DNA of 64,000 nt from Acidobacteria bacterium Ga0074141 (GCA_001464665.1 LNDP01000014.1:431001-495000); one strand, 5' to 3'. Numbered from the stretch's first letter, positions 28,263-37,698 are shown. Notes: generated by a model not told the origin, from the sequence alone. A program made the numbers and translations.

Positions 28263-28512
28263 AAAGCTGGAACTCCAAACCACAAGCTGAATCCCAAACT
28301 CCGCAACTCTGCAACTCCGCATCCCGCCCCTTCCATATCATCCATATCTTTCATATCTCACGGATCGCCATTCCATACCGGTTCAGGACTAAGGAAAATG
28401 GTTAACAGTAATGGCGGGGATCTTACGCCATCTCCGCGATGAGGGAATCTATCAACGCGGAGAACTCAGGGATCGCAGAGGCTTTTTGGTAGTGATCGGT
28501 TGTTTTAGGCAA

Positions 28513-28547
28513 TTAGCTGTTAGCCATTAGCTTTAAGCCGTTAGCCG
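28513..28547. repeat. Heptad tandem repeat (TTAGCCG type)
   Basis: Five degenerate 7-bp units: TTAGCTG, TTAGCCA, TTAGCTT, TAAGCCG, TTAGCCG. The preceding stretch 28263-28512 holds no gene I can support, only a GCGGAG-type intergenic sequence near 28425-28485. Confidence 0.7.
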
Positions 28548-28573
28548 GCAATCAAGTTGCAATGACCCTGCAT

Positions 28574-28615
28574 CAGTAGTCAGTAGTCAGTAGTCAGAAG
28601 CCAGAAGCCAGAAGT
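28574..28615. repeat. Heptad tandem repeat (CAGTAGT/CAGAAGC type)
   Basis: Six 7-bp units: CAGTAGT three times, CAGAAGC twice, CAGAAGT. A related array follows the gene ending at 46268. Confidence 0.85.
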
Positions 28616-28646
28616 TGGCGGGCAGAATCAAGAATGCAAATCGCGA

Positions 28647-28698
28647 AGATCAAAGACCAAAAGCGAAAAACGAGAGACCAAAGGCCGAAGGCCAAAGC
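28647..28698. repeat. Degenerate heptad repeat (AGACCAA/AGGCCAA type)
   Basis: About seven 7-bp units varying around AGACCAA, AAGCGAA and AGGCCGA. Confidence 0.55.
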
Positions 28699-28704
28699 AG
28701 GGCC

Positions 28705-28767
28705 ACGCGTTTCACGCGTTTCAGTGGTTTCAGGCGTTTCAAGTGTTTCTCGCGTTTCCGGTGTTTC
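28705..28767. repeat. 9-bp tandem repeat (ACGCGTTTC type)
   Basis: Seven units of 9 bp, all ending in TTTC: ACGCGTTTC twice, then AGTGGTTTC, AGGCGTTTC, AAGTGTTTC, TCGCGTTTC, CGGTGTTTC. Confidence 0.85.
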
Positions 28768-28805
28768 AGAAACGCGCAGTCTGCTTTTAGAAATGAAACG
28801 CTCCA

Positions 28806-28889
28806 ATGCGGAATGCGGAATGCGGAATGCCGAATGCGGAATTTGGAATCTGGAATTTGGAATCTGAAATCTGAAATCTGAAATCTCCC
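28806..28889. repeat. Heptad tandem repeat (ATGCGGA/ATCTGAA type)
   Basis: Twelve 7-bp units grading from ATGCGGA through ATTTGGA to ATCTGAA, ending 66 bp before the next start codon. Confidence 0.85.
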
Positions 28890-28955
28890 CCAAGTTGTTG
28901 CCGGGCGGGAAATTTGCTTAAATGCTCGTTTGCGAGAAATAAGGAATTAGCGACT

Positions 28956-29987
28956 ATGAGCAACGTATTTATTGATTCTCTGGCGGTGCATTCTGAGGCC
29001 GAGTGGCTGGCGGCGGTGGCGTCGTTGGCGGCGGACATTCACGCGGTTGACCGCGACGCGACCGAGATCTGGTTTCGGTTCTATCCGCTCGATCTGGTGC
29101 GGTATCTGGAAGCGGCCGAGGACGCCGAGGAAGCGAAAAAGGGCATCGCGATGCAGGGCAATTTTGGGCTCGCGGACAAGATCGACACCTCGCACCGGTT
29201 TCTCTACGGGCACCGCTTCTGGCCGCAGGTAAAGGCGGCGGTCGCGGCCCGTGTGGAAGGTGAAGCAACCGGCCCGATCGCCGATGAGATCCGCGGCATC
29301 GCCAAGCAGGTCGCGGCCGATGCTAAGACAAAAGAATGCCTGACGCTCGGCATCGCCGCCGTTGGGCTGATGACGCTGGTGCAGGTTGGGCCTGAGGCTT
29401 TCAAGGCGGCTTCCGGAGTTGCGGCCAAGCCCTCGGGGCTGATGGCGAAGTCGCCGGACGCGATAGTCGACTCGCGTGCGAAAGATGATTCGCAGGGCCT
29501 GCTCGGCTTCCTCAAAACTATCGATAAGGAGTTCTCGGTCGTCCGCGATGAATACACCGGCGGGCGGTTCAAGGTGATCAACGACGAAGAGATCGCCTCG
29601 GCCTCGCAGAAAGACCACTCGCAGGATTGGAAGTCGGTAGACGAACGCTGCTGGGATGGGCCGGTGCCGATCGAATGCACAGCGGCATCGTGCGGAACCT
29701 GTTGGGTCGGCGTGCTCGGCGGTGCCGAAAAGCTCAGCGAGCCCTCGGTCCGCGAGCGAAAGGCAATGCGGGTCTTCGGCTATGAACTGCCCGAAGGCGA
29801 TCATCCGTTCATCCGCCTCGCCTGCCAGGCAAAGGCGGCCGGCAACGTAACCATCGTCGTCCCGCCGTGGAATGCCGTCTTTGGCAAGAAGGTGCGGCAC
29901 AACGTCGAGGACTCCGAACTCGAGCCCGTAACGACCTCGGCAAAGCGGCTCCGCGACACGATCAACTCAGCCGTCTCGGGCGACTAG
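28956..29987 (+). CDS. [2Fe-2S] ferredoxin-like domain protein
   Basis: 343 residues from the ATG at 28956. The N-terminal 220 residues are helical and unassigned (FYPLDLVRYLEAAEDAEEA). The C-terminal part has a plant-type [2Fe-2S] cysteine pattern, CTAASCGTCWVGV followed by LACQAK, giving four ligands. A cofactor-binding electron carrier or sensor role is inferred. The upstream gap is packed with tandem repeats. No redox partner is adjacent. Confidence 0.75.
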   Translation: MSNVFIDSLAVHSEAEWLAAVASLAADIHAVDRDATEIWFRFYPLDLVRYLEAAEDAEEAKKGIAMQGNFGLADKIDTSHRFLYGHRFWPQVKAAVAARVEGEATGPIADEIRGIAKQVAADAKTKECLTLGIAAVGLMTLVQVGPEAFKAASGVAAKPSGLMAKSPDAIVDSRAKDDSQGLLGFLKTIDKEFSVVRDEYTGGRFKVINDEEIASASQKDHSQDWKSVDERCWDGPVPIECTAASCGTCWVGVLGGAEKLSEPSVRERKAMRVFGYELPEGDHPFIRLACQAKAAGNVTIVVPPWNAVFGKKVRHNVEDSELEPVTTSAKRLRDTINSAVSGD

Positions 29988-30023
29988 CCGCCCGGTCGGT
30001 AGTTTCGGTTGCAAACTTTCGAG

Positions 30024-30962
30024 ATGAATGAAAGGCCGACATCACTGCCCCCTGTTGCACTCGTCGTGATCGCGGTGCTGCTGTGGAGCACGGGCGGCCT
30101 TTTCATAAAGCTGACGACGCTCGATGCGTTCTCGGTCAACATGGGCCGGTCGCTCTTTGCGGCGGTCGTGGTCGCGGCGTTCACCTATAGAAAAGGCCTC
30201 CGGCTTGACCGCTACACGCTTTTCGCCTCGTTTCTATACGCTGCGACGCTGACGACGTTCGTTTACGCTACCAAGAACACCACCGCGGCAAATGCGATCT
30301 TTCTCCAGTACACGGCACCGGTCTATGTGTTGGTGCTTGCCCCGTTCCTGATCCGAGAAAGCTTCCACGTCCGCGACCTGGTCACGGTGCTGCTCTGCAT
30401 CGCAGGGATGTCGCTTTTCTTTCTCGATAACGCGACATCGGCGACGGCTCCGGACCCATTCTCCGGCAACATCGCGGGCCTGATTTCGGGTGTCTGTTTC
30501 GGGCTTTATTTCATCTTCCTGCGGCACCCGAAGTCCGTACAAAGAAACCCGGCAGTCTCGGTATTTTACGGCAACCTGATCATCGTTCTGGTGATGCTCC
30601 CGCTGATCGCCCAATCGCCACCGGCAGCGATCACCACCAACGACCTTCTTGCCATCGCATTTCTCGGGATCTTCCAGATCGGCATCGCATATATCCTTTT
30701 CACAAAGGGAGTTGCGGCGGGTGTGCGGCCGCTCGATGCCAGCATAATCGGGTTTATTGAGCCGTTGATCAATCCGATCTGGGTGCTGCTCTTTGTCGGC
30801 GAGATACCGACGGTCTGGGCCGTGATCGGCGGAGCGATCATCATCACAGCCGTTGCGGTTCACACGCTAAGGCAATATACACGAAAGGCGATTACCGCAG
30901 GCGAGATTCCCGAGCCTGCCGATGATGCTAAGAAAGGAGTTGAAGTGTTGCCCGAAAGTTAA
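30024..30962 (+). CDS. EamA/DMT family transporter
   Basis: 312-residue inner-membrane protein with ten predicted helices in two EamA repeats (first about residues 10-135, second about 145-285). Characteristic stretches are LWSTGGLFIKLTTLDAF, AANAIFLQYTAPVYVLVLAP and the second-repeat GFIEPLINPIWVLLFVGE. Such transporters export metabolites such as amino acids or nucleotides; the substrate cannot be told. The frame opens with a TTG at 30009, but the ATG at 30024 is preferred. Confidence 0.9.
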   Translation: MNERPTSLPPVALVVIAVLLWSTGGLFIKLTTLDAFSVNMGRSLFAAVVVAAFTYRKGLRLDRYTLFASFLYAATLTTFVYATKNTTAANAIFLQYTAPVYVLVLAPFLIRESFHVRDLVTVLLCIAGMSLFFLDNATSATAPDPFSGNIAGLISGVCFGLYFIFLRHPKSVQRNPAVSVFYGNLIIVLVMLPLIAQSPPAAITTNDLLAIAFLGIFQIGIAYILFTKGVAAGVRPLDASIIGFIEPLINPIWVLLFVGEIPTVWAVIGGAIIITAVAVHTLRQYTRKAITAGEIPEPADDAKKGVEVLPES

Positions 30963-31080
30963 CTTTTGCCCTTATCTTATGATAATCTTTTGAGATACTT
31001 CCAAAAGCGGCCGGTTATTGACCGTTTAGATTTTAGACCTGAAGATTTAACAACGAATTAAGATCAAGAGAGCTAAATTT

Positions 31081-32973
31081 ATGGCTAATTACACGATTCC
31101 CGAGAATATCAAGAATGAAGAGCTTCGCCGTTGGGTCACCGATATGGCAGAGCTTTGCGAACCCGATGCGGTCTATCTCTGCGATGGCTCGCAGGAAGAA
31201 TACGACCGGCTTTGCGAGGAAATGGTCTCTGCCGGCACATTTATCCGGCTCAACCAGGAGAGGCGGCCGAACAGTTTTCTGGCCCGCTCGCACCCTTCTG
31301 ACGTTGCCCGCGTCGAGGACCGCACGTACATCTGCTCGCTCTCAAAAGGCGATGCCGGCCCGACCAACAACTGGATGGCACCGAAGGAAATGAAGGCGAT
31401 ACTTACGCCGAAGTTCCGCGGTTCGATGCGTGGCCGGACGATGTACGTCATCCCGTTCTGCATGGGCCCGATCGGTTCGCCGATCTCGCAGTTTGGCGTT
31501 CAGGTGACCGATTCGCCCTATGTCGTCGTCAATATGAAGATAATGACGCGGATGGGCGATCGAGCTCTGGAAGCTCTCGGCGATGGTGAATTTGTGCATT
31601 GTCTCCACTCGGTCGGTATGCCGCTCGCCGAAGGCCAGCAGGACGTTCCGTGGCCGTGCTCGCCGGACCCGAAGGACAAATACATCGTCCACTTTCCCGA
31701 GGAGCGTTCGATCATTTCATACGGCTCCGGATACGGCGGAAACGCATTGCTTGGCAAGAAGTGCCTCGCACTTCGCATCGCTTCGACGCTTGGCCGCGAA
31801 CAAGGATGGCTTGCCGAGCATATGCTGATCGTCGGCGTAAAGTCGCCGGACGGACGCAAAGATTATGTTTGTGCGGCGTTCCCCTCGGCTTGCGGCAAGA
31901 CGAACTTTGCGATGCTTATTCCGCCGAAGGAATTCCGCGAAGAGGGCTGGGAAGTGACGACCGTCGGCGACGACATCGCTTGGATCAAGCCAGATGAACA
32001 CGGCAAGCTTCACGCGATCAACCCTGAAGCCGGATTCTTCGGCGTCGCTCCGGGAACGAGCTATGATTCGAACCCGAACGCGATGGAGTCGATCAAGGAA
32101 AACACGATCTTCACGAACGTAGCCTTGACCGACGACGGCGATATCTGGTGGGAAGGCATGGACGGCGACGCTCCGGCACACGCCATCGACTGGCAGGGCA
32201 ATGACTGGACGCCTGCGAGCGAAAAGCCTGCCGCACATCCGAACGCACGCTTCACGGCTCCGATAACACAATGCCCGGTGGTCGATGAGCACTTTGACAA
32301 CCCGAAGGGCGTGCCGGTCTCGGCATTCATCTTCGGTGGCCGCCGCAACACGGTCGTCCCGCTCATTCAGCAGTCGTTCAACTGGGCATTCGGCGTCTAT
32401 ATGGCCGCGACGATGGGCTCCGAGATGACCGCCGCCGCCTTCGGTAACATCGGTGAGGTCCGCCGCGATCCCTTCGCGATGCTACCCTTTGCCGGTTACC
32501 ACATGGGCGAGTACTTTTCGCACTGGCTCGACCTCGGCCGCAAGATCCCGGAGCCGCCGCGTATCTTCTCGGTCAACTGGTTCCGCAAGGACGAGAACGG
32601 CAAGTTTCTCTGGCCCGGCTTTGGCGAGAACTTCCGTGTTCTGAAGTGGATCGTCGAGCGTTCGCACGGCAAATCGAAGGGCACCGAGACACCGCTCGGC
32701 TGGATGCCGCGTTACCAGGACATGGACTGGCGTGGGCTTGATTTCACTCCCGAGCAGTGGAACACGGTGATGAAGCTCGACCGCGATATGTGGATCAAGG
32801 AGATATCGACCCACGACGATCTCTTCTTCAAGCTCTATGACCGCCTGCCGAAAGAGATGACCTTCATCCGCGAACTGCTCGTCTCGAACCTCTGGCGTTC
32901 GCCGGAGCTCGGGCTCGCTACTCCGCGTCCGGAGGAAGAGATCGCGACGAAGGCCGTTGCCAAGGGCGAATAG
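31081..32973 (+). CDS. pckG: Phosphoenolpyruvate carboxykinase (GTP)
   Basis: Gluconeogenic enzyme converting oxaloacetate and GTP to phosphoenolpyruvate, CO2 and GDP. The 630-residue protein has the GTP-type P-loop with reactive cysteine ([13 protein letters not shown]), the substrate-binding [11 protein letters not shown], metal-site GDDIAWIK and nucleotide-site [11 protein letters not shown] and NWFRKDENG. Length fits the family. A rich AGAGAG ribosome site lies close to the ATG. It is monocistronic, with a terminator right after the stop. Confidence 0.97.
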   Translation: MANYTIPENIKNEELRRWVTDMAELCEPDAVYLCDGSQEEYDRLCEEMVSAGTFIRLNQERRPNSFLARSHPSDVARVEDRTYICSLSKGDAGPTNNWMAPKEMKAILTPKFRGSMRGRTMYVIPFCMGPIGSPISQFGVQVTDSPYVVVNMKIMTRMGDRALEALGDGEFVHCLHSVGMPLAEGQQDVPWPCSPDPKDKYIVHFPEERSIISYGSGYGGNALLGKKCLALRIASTLGREQGWLAEHMLIVGVKSPDGRKDYVCAAFPSACGKTNFAMLIPPKEFREEGWEVTTVGDDIAWIKPDEHGKLHAINPEAGFFGVAPGTSYDSNPNAMESIKENTIFTNVALTDDGDIWWEGMDGDAPAHAIDWQGNDWTPASEKPAAHPNARFTAPITQCPVVDEHFDNPKGVPVSAFIFGGRRNTVVPLIQQSFNWAFGVYMAATMGSEMTAAAFGNIGEVRRDPFAMLPFAGYHMGEYFSHWLDLGRKIPEPPRIFSVNWFRKDENGKFLWPGFGENFRVLKWIVERSHGKSKGTETPLGWMPRYQDMDWRGLDFTPEQWNTVMKLDRDMWIKEISTHDDLFFKLYDRLPKEMTFIRELLVSNLWRSPELGLATPRPEEEIATKAVAKGE

Positions 32974-32996
32974 CCGCAAGTTACAAAACGCTTGAG

Positions 32997-33024
32997 AACG
33001 CGAGGTGCACGGGCATCTCGCGTT
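32997..33024 (+). terminator. Terminator of pckG
   Basis: Stem 32997-33008 with 33013-33024, with minor mismatches, followed by a T-rich run (GTTTTTCTTTT). Confidence 0.8.
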
Positions 33025-33065
33025 TTTCTTTTGGTAGAATCAGGAAAGACCAAGCGTTGGAGCAG

Positions 33066-34139
33066 ATGCAGACGGCCTTTTACATTCTCGGCATTGTGGC
33101 GATCATAGCTACCGCTTTGCCGCTTCTCAGGTACGACGCCTGGTGGATACGCATTCTGGACTTTCCGCGGCTTCAGATACTCGTCCTCGGAGCGGCCGCA
33201 CTCGCCGGCATTCTCGCCTTCGGGCGGCCGTTCGAGATGACCGGCATCGTGATCATCTTCCTTATGGCGGCGGTCGTCGCCTATCAGGCGTACATGATGT
33301 TTCCTTACACTCCGTTTGCTAGAAAGCAGGTGGATCAAAGCGAGGACGCGAGCCCCGAGAACACCGTCGCCATACTCTTTGCCAACGTCCTGATGACGAA
33401 CCGAAACGCCGCCGGGCTTTTAGGGCAGATACGCGATATCCGGCCAGACGTCGTCTTGCTTGCGGAGACCGACGAATGGTGGGCGGGTGCGGTAGCGGAG
33501 CTGGAAGACGAGTTACCGCATAGTGTGCTTCAGCCCCAAGATAATACGTATGGGCTGCTGCTATATTCGCGGCTTGAGCTGATCGATACGGAAGTGAAGT
33601 TTCTCGTTCAGGACGATGTGCCCTCTATCCACGGCAAGCTCCGGCTGCCGTCCGGCCGCCTTGTTGAGTTCCGCTGCCTTCACCCGCGTCCGCCGGTGCC
33701 GACCGAGGAAGATAGTTCCTCGCCGAGGGATGCCGAGATACTGATCGTCGGGAAAGAGAACCGCGACACGAACCTCCCGTTCGTCGTCTTCGGCGACCTG
33801 AATGACGTCGCTTGGTCGCGGACGAACTACCTGTTCCAGAACATCTCGGGCCTGCTTGATCCGCGGATCGGCCGCGGCTTTTACCACACGTTTCACGCGA
33901 CGCTCCCCTTGATCAAGTTTCCGCTCGATCATCTCTTTCACTCGAACCATTTTCGCCTCGTCGATTTCCGCTGCCTCGAACGGTTCGGCTCGGACCACCT
34001 GCCGGTTTACATAAAGCTCAGCCTCGAACACGACGCAAAGGACGCCCAGGAAGAGCCGGAGCCATCGGAAGGCGACGTAACCGAAGCCGAAGAAGCCGTC
34101 GCCTTCGCCAAAGAACCCGCCCACGTCCGCAACGCCTGA
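33066..34139 (+). CDS. Membrane endonuclease/exonuclease/phosphatase family protein
   Basis: 357 residues. Three membrane helices in the first 85 residues anchor a catalytic EEP domain (from about residue 105) with FANVLMTNRN, the metal-binding Glu in PDVVLLAETDEW, VVFGDLNDVAWS and the C-terminal GSDHLPVYIKL. The active site appears complete. A catalytic domain on the membrane could act on phospholipids, sugars or nucleotides; the substrate is unknown. The C-terminal tail is acidic and Glu/Ala-rich. The ATG at 33066 follows an in-frame TTG at 33057. Confidence 0.87.
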   Translation: MQTAFYILGIVAIIATALPLLRYDAWWIRILDFPRLQILVLGAAALAGILAFGRPFEMTGIVIIFLMAAVVAYQAYMMFPYTPFARKQVDQSEDASPENTVAILFANVLMTNRNAAGLLGQIRDIRPDVVLLAETDEWWAGAVAELEDELPHSVLQPQDNTYGLLLYSRLELIDTEVKFLVQDDVPSIHGKLRLPSGRLVEFRCLHPRPPVPTEEDSSSPRDAEILIVGKENRDTNLPFVVFGDLNDVAWSRTNYLFQNISGLLDPRIGRGFYHTFHATLPLIKFPLDHLFHSNHFRLVDFRCLERFGSDHLPVYIKLSLEHDAKDAQEEPEPSEGDVTEAEEAVAFAKEPAHVRNA

Positions 34140-34164
34140 AAGATCACGGATCTGTAAAGTGAAA

Positions 34165-34191
34165 GGCCCCGCGGAGCTTGTCCGCGAGGCC
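34165..34191. terminator. Hairpin between convergent genes
   Basis: A G+C-rich imperfect stem (arms near 34165-34175 and 34181-34191). T-runs are weak on both sides, so it is a poor but plausible terminator for either gene. Confidence 0.5.
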
Positions 34192-34222
34192 ATTTGCCAC
34201 TGTGTTATTTCTTGCTCACCTC

Positions 34223-35974
34223 CTATTTGCGAGTCTTCACCGTGTCGATCGGTGCACCGGTGCGGTTTGGCCCGACGTTGGTCAGGTAGATGCCGCCCCA
34301 GCTAAACTCTTCGTTACCCATTGTTGCCGTTATCGCCAGCATATTGCCGCGGAAGGCTTCGCGTTCGAGGCCAAATCCGGTGATTGGCAGCGTTCCTCGA
34401 TAGGCTTCGGGGATGCCTGTGTCGAGCATTGCTGCGTCCATTCCGGTTTCGATGATCGTCCGGAGCGGGTCGCCAACCATCGGGTTTGCCATATAGAGGC
34501 CGTCAACCGGATCAATGTATTCTTTGTTACCGGTCAGATCGGAGATGCGGCCCTTGAAGACCACCCAACCGTTGTCGCCGGCGACGAATGCGGTCGAACG
34601 CCATCGCGGCGGTTCGGCATCCGGTTCATCGGGAGCGGGAACGTGGCCCGAGTAGTTCCAGTAAACAAAGTCCTTGATGTAGCCGGTGTTGTCGGCGGCA
34701 AGGTAACCCATCTGGGTCCAAAGGTCGTAAACGAAGATGCCCTGATTGACGGGCACTCTGCCGTATTGATACCAGCTATTCGTGTTCGGGTCGTGAATGC
34801 TCTTCGGGTCAACGCCGTTGCAGAAGTTGCGGATGTCGGCATTGCCATCGACCGGGCAATTGAGGCGGATGGTGTTCCATTCGTCGCCCCAGGCGGCCCA
34901 GAAGTAAACGAAGCGGCCGTCGAATCCAAGAGCTTCGCCGATGCGTGTCAGAGGCTGCATCTTGGTCCCGTTGACCGGTTGCCCGATCTCGACGATCGGC
35001 AGCAGATCAGCGTTTGCCTTCATATAGGCATAGTAGATTCCGCCGGCATGCGGGTCGTCCTCATTATCAAGGCCGAGGAAAACCAGCCTATCGCCGAAAG
35101 CTGAAGGCGGAGCGGTCGAATCAAATACCGCCGGTGCAAAAGCCGAAGGCGGCATTCCGGGGATCTCGGTATCCGAGCTCGCGATCATTTCGACATTGGC
35201 AAAACCGCCGGCCTGCGAACTAAGGAGCCTGCGGAAGAAGATGCCGGTCTTTCCGATGCCGTTAACGGTATAGTTCGCCTTAAAGACGATGTCACCGTCG
35301 TCAGTTATCGAAGGAGCTCCCGGGAATACGTCAAACATCAATTGCTTGAAGCCGGGAACGCCGTAGAACTCGAAATCGGGGATGCCACCGAGCTTCGAAG
35401 CTCCGGTGACGAGCTGGTCGGTGCCAAATTTCACGTAAATGCCGTTCGTTCCGGCTCGGGTTTCGCTTCCATCCGGAAGGATGAAGCGATAGACGGGCTG
35501 GTGAAGGCCGAGAGTTGCCATCAAAAGCGTGTTCGGAGCGATCCGCGGGAATGCCGAGAACTCGCGGAACTTGCTGTTCAGATTGTTCGGGTAAGGAACG
35601 TCGGTCTGTAGATCCGCAAGCACCATCACCGGGGAATGAAGCGAGGTCCGGTAGAAGATGCCGGTCGCACGCTGTCCGCCCGTGCTTCTTGCCCTAAAAA
35701 CGACAGAACCGTCAAAATTGACTGACGGCTGGCCATAGCTGCTGAATTTTGTGTTGCCCGTTCCGGGTATTGTGTGTCCGTTGTTGACAACGGTTTGCCA
35801 TTGGAAGAACCGTGTGCCCGGCTCATCGGCTTCGATCGCCGGTGCTGGCAGTTCGGCTACCTTAAATGTCTTTTGTCCTCTTTCTTGTGCAATTGAGAAT
35901 CCAAATATCAACGTCATCGCCAATATCGTGCGGCCGAGGAAACAAGTGATAGATGTTAGTGTATGTGGCCTCAT
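34223..35974 (-). CDS. Large exported repeat protein, unknown function
   Basis: About 583 residues. A near-perfect GAGGAGG ribosome site precedes the ATG at 35974, which opens a signal peptide (LGRTILAMTLIFGFSIAQ). The mature protein consists of repeated beta modules with the recurring patterns VVFRARSTGG, DIVFKANYTV, FGDRLVFLGLD and NGWVVFKGRI, each followed by a Gly-Ile-Phe/Tyr strand (TGIFYRTS, TGIFFRR, GGIYYAY, DGLYMAN). This suggests a beta-propeller. The frame is open upstream to 36112, but the ribosome site decides the start. Role unknown. Confidence 0.75.
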   Translation of the reverse strand: MRPHTLTSITCFLGRTILAMTLIFGFSIAQERGQKTFKVAELPAPAIEADEPGTRFFQWQTVVNNGHTIPGTGNTKFSSYGQPSVNFDGSVVFRARSTGGQRATGIFYRTSLHSPVMVLADLQTDVPYPNNLNSKFREFSAFPRIAPNTLLMATLGLHQPVYRFILPDGSETRAGTNGIYVKFGTDQLVTGASKLGGIPDFEFYGVPGFKQLMFDVFPGAPSITDDGDIVFKANYTVNGIGKTGIFFRRLLSSQAGGFANVEMIASSDTEIPGMPPSAFAPAVFDSTAPPSAFGDRLVFLGLDNEDDPHAGGIYYAYMKANADLLPIVEIGQPVNGTKMQPLTRIGEALGFDGRFVYFWAAWGDEWNTIRLNCPVDGNADIRNFCNGVDPKSIHDPNTNSWYQYGRVPVNQGIFVYDLWTQMGYLAADNTGYIKDFVYWNYSGHVPAPDEPDAEPPRWRSTAFVAGDNGWVVFKGRISDLTGNKEYIDPVDGLYMANPMVGDPLRTIIETGMDAAMLDTGIPEAYRGTLPITGFGLEREAFRGNMLAITATMGNEEFSWGGIYLTNVGPNRTGAPIDTVKTRK

Positions 35975-36332
35975 GGGTCCACCTCCTCGATCTGGCCAAT
36001 CATAAAGCGGTCGGTCGATCATGCTTAAGCTAAAAATGTTTACAGATTGCCTGAAAACGATCTTGAGTAAACTGTCAAACATCGCCGGTGGCCATAATGG
36101 CCATCCTGCCAATAATTAACGCACTTCGTATGCCGTTCGGGCTTTGCATGAAATGCGTGCAAATACGGGAGATGGTGCCATACGCGGCCACTGAACGCCG
36201 AGGGTTCGGGGAAATCTACGCACCCGTGTGCGAAGAAACCAACGGTTCAATTTTGTCTCGGGTTAGGGTACAATCTCAGCAGGCGGAAATAGGCAAACAT
36301 TTTCGGGAATTGGGAATCTAAAAATACGAAAT
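35975..36332. other. Intergenic region with two inverted repeats
   Basis: This 358-bp divergent spacer has no gene I can support. It holds a 15-bp palindrome (TGGCCATAATGGCCA, 36089-36103) and a second inverted repeat with arms TTTGCA and TGCAAA (36143-36163). Both could be operators for the flanking genes. An open frame at 36088-36321 lacks protein-like features. Confidence 0.5.
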
Positions 36333-37040
36333 ATGAACGACTACACCACTACATTTGGTCAATCGGCGGCGGAGGCCCTACCGGCCGACCGTGCACAGTT
36401 TATCCGCAAGACGTATATGCTGCTTGCGGCGGCAATTTTGGCGTTCGTCGTGGTCGAAACGGCGTTATTTATGACGGGAGCGGCCTACGCGATCGTTTCT
36501 GTAATGTTCATGGGCGGGAGCATGGGCTGGTTGGTCGTGCTCGGATTGTTCATGGCAGTCTCGTTTCTGGCGAACCGCTGGGCGATGTCGAACACTTCAA
36601 CGGCGATGCAGTATCTCGGGCTCGGGATATTCATTATCGCTGAGGCAGTGATCTTTGTCCCGATGATCTTTATCGCGGCGACATACTCTGATGCTTCGGT
36701 CATTCCGAAGGCGGGCATCGTAACGCTCGGGCTTTTCCTAGGCATTACGGCGACGGTCTTCTTGACGCGGGCTGATTTCTCGTGGCTCGGTCCGATCGTG
36801 GCCATCGGCGGCTTTGCGGCATTGGGCTTTATCGTAGCGAGTGCGATTTTCGGCTTCTCGCTCGGAAGCGTCTTTGCCTTTGTGATGGTAGCTTTTGCAG
36901 GAACGGCGATCCTCTACAATACGTCGCAGGTCCTGCATCAATACAACACGAACCAGCACGTAGCTGCGGCCCTTACTCTCTTTGCCGGGATTGCACTGCT
37001 TTTCTGGTACATTCTGAGCATTTTCAGCTCACGCGACTAG
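36333..37040 (+). CDS. Bax inhibitor-1/YccA family membrane protein
   Basis: 235-residue protein with seven predicted membrane helices, of the BI-1/YbhL type. Typical segments are IRKTYMLLAAAILAFVVVE at the start, SNTSTAMQYLGLGIFIIAEA, ITATVFLTRADFSWL and the end ALTLFAGIALLFWYILSIFSSRD. Bacterial members are linked to calcium leak and stress tolerance. A hairpin terminator follows. It stands alone. Confidence 0.93.
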   Translation: MNDYTTTFGQSAAEALPADRAQFIRKTYMLLAAAILAFVVVETALFMTGAAYAIVSVMFMGGSMGWLVVLGLFMAVSFLANRWAMSNTSTAMQYLGLGIFIIAEAVIFVPMIFIAATYSDASVIPKAGIVTLGLFLGITATVFLTRADFSWLGPIVAIGGFAALGFIVASAIFGFSLGSVFAFVMVAFAGTAILYNTSQVLHQYNTNQHVAAALTLFAGIALLFWYILSIFSSRD

Positions 37041-37060
37041 GATCGCCGAGCGATTAGTCA

Positions 37061-37100
37061 AAATATCCCGCTGTGCTATCTTAGGTGCAGCGGGATATTT
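37061..37100 (+). terminator. Terminator of the BI-1 gene
   Basis: Perfect 13-bp stem (37061-37073 with 37088-37100) followed by TATTTTC. It lies just before the peroxiredoxin ribosome site. Confidence 0.85.
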
Positions 37101-37118
37101 ATTTTCGGAGGATACGAA

Positions 37119-37685
37119 ATGAAGATCAGGGTAATTCTGATCGCGGCATTGCTTCTTTTGTCCACCGTAGCGGCAAGTTCGCAGACTCCGGCAGCCCCGA
37201 CGACCCATCTAAAGGTCGGCGACGCGGCACCGGACTTTGAACTGACCGACACAACCGGCAGCAAGGTAAAGCTCAGCGATCTGAAGGGGAAAAAGAACGT
37301 CGTGCTGGCATTTTACGTGCTGGCATTTACAGGTGGCTGAACGGCCCAAATGAAAGCGTATCAGTCTGATATCGCAAAATTTGAAGCCGCAGGAACGCAA
37401 GTTTACGGGATCTCGATGGACAGCTTTGCCTCGAACCGGGAATTTGCCAAACAGAACGAATTGACCTTTCCGTTGCTTAGCGATTGGAAGCGGGAAACGA
37501 CCAAGGCCTACGGGCTCTACAACGAAACCTCAGGGTACGGGAACCGCGGGACCTTCGTCGTTGATAAGGAAGGGAAGATACAGCACATCGAGATTGGCCG
37601 CACGGCCATCGACCCGACCGGTGCCTTTCAGGCATGCGACCTGATCGAACAGCGAAAAGCAGCAAGGGAAGCTCAGAAGCCCTAG
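37119..37685 (+). CDS. Exported peroxiredoxin with selenocysteine (TGA read through)
   Basis: Thiol-type peroxidase of the AhpC/TSA family, 188 residues, probably periplasmic, with a signal peptide ([20 protein letters not shown]). The frame is interrupted by TGA at 37338-37340, residue 74, exactly where peroxiredoxins have the peroxidatic Cys: upstream reads [11 protein letters not shown] and downstream TAQMKAYQ, matching the family motif FTGGCTxxM. The rest is intact ([38 protein letters not shown]), with a cysteine in FQACDL. A GGAGG ribosome site precedes the ATG. A SECIS-like hairpin follows the TGA. It is most likely a selenoprotein, not a pseudogene. Confidence 0.8.
37338..37373 (+). 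promoter_or_regulatory. TGA(Sec) codon and SECIS-like hairpin
   Basis: Counting from the base after the TGA, a six-pair stem (37358-37363 with 37367-37372, the outermost a G-U pair) closes a GTC loop with G and U at positions 24 and 25. Bacterial SECIS elements have an apical G-U loop at about this distance. The stem is short and its lower part is irregular, so the call is moderate. Confidence 0.55.
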
Positions 37686-37698
37686 TGAAATAGAGGAG

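Noticed and set aside
28574..28889. CRISPR array
   Set aside because: Units are 7-9 bp without spacers or a cas gene; simple tandem repeats.
36088..36321. 77-residue ORF before the BI-1 gene
   Set aside because: No ribosome site; it overlaps inverted repeats and has no protein-like features.
37119..37340. Truncated or pseudogene peroxiredoxin
   Set aside because: The downstream frame continues the same family without shift and the stop is at the catalytic residue with a hairpin after it, which fits selenocysteine better.
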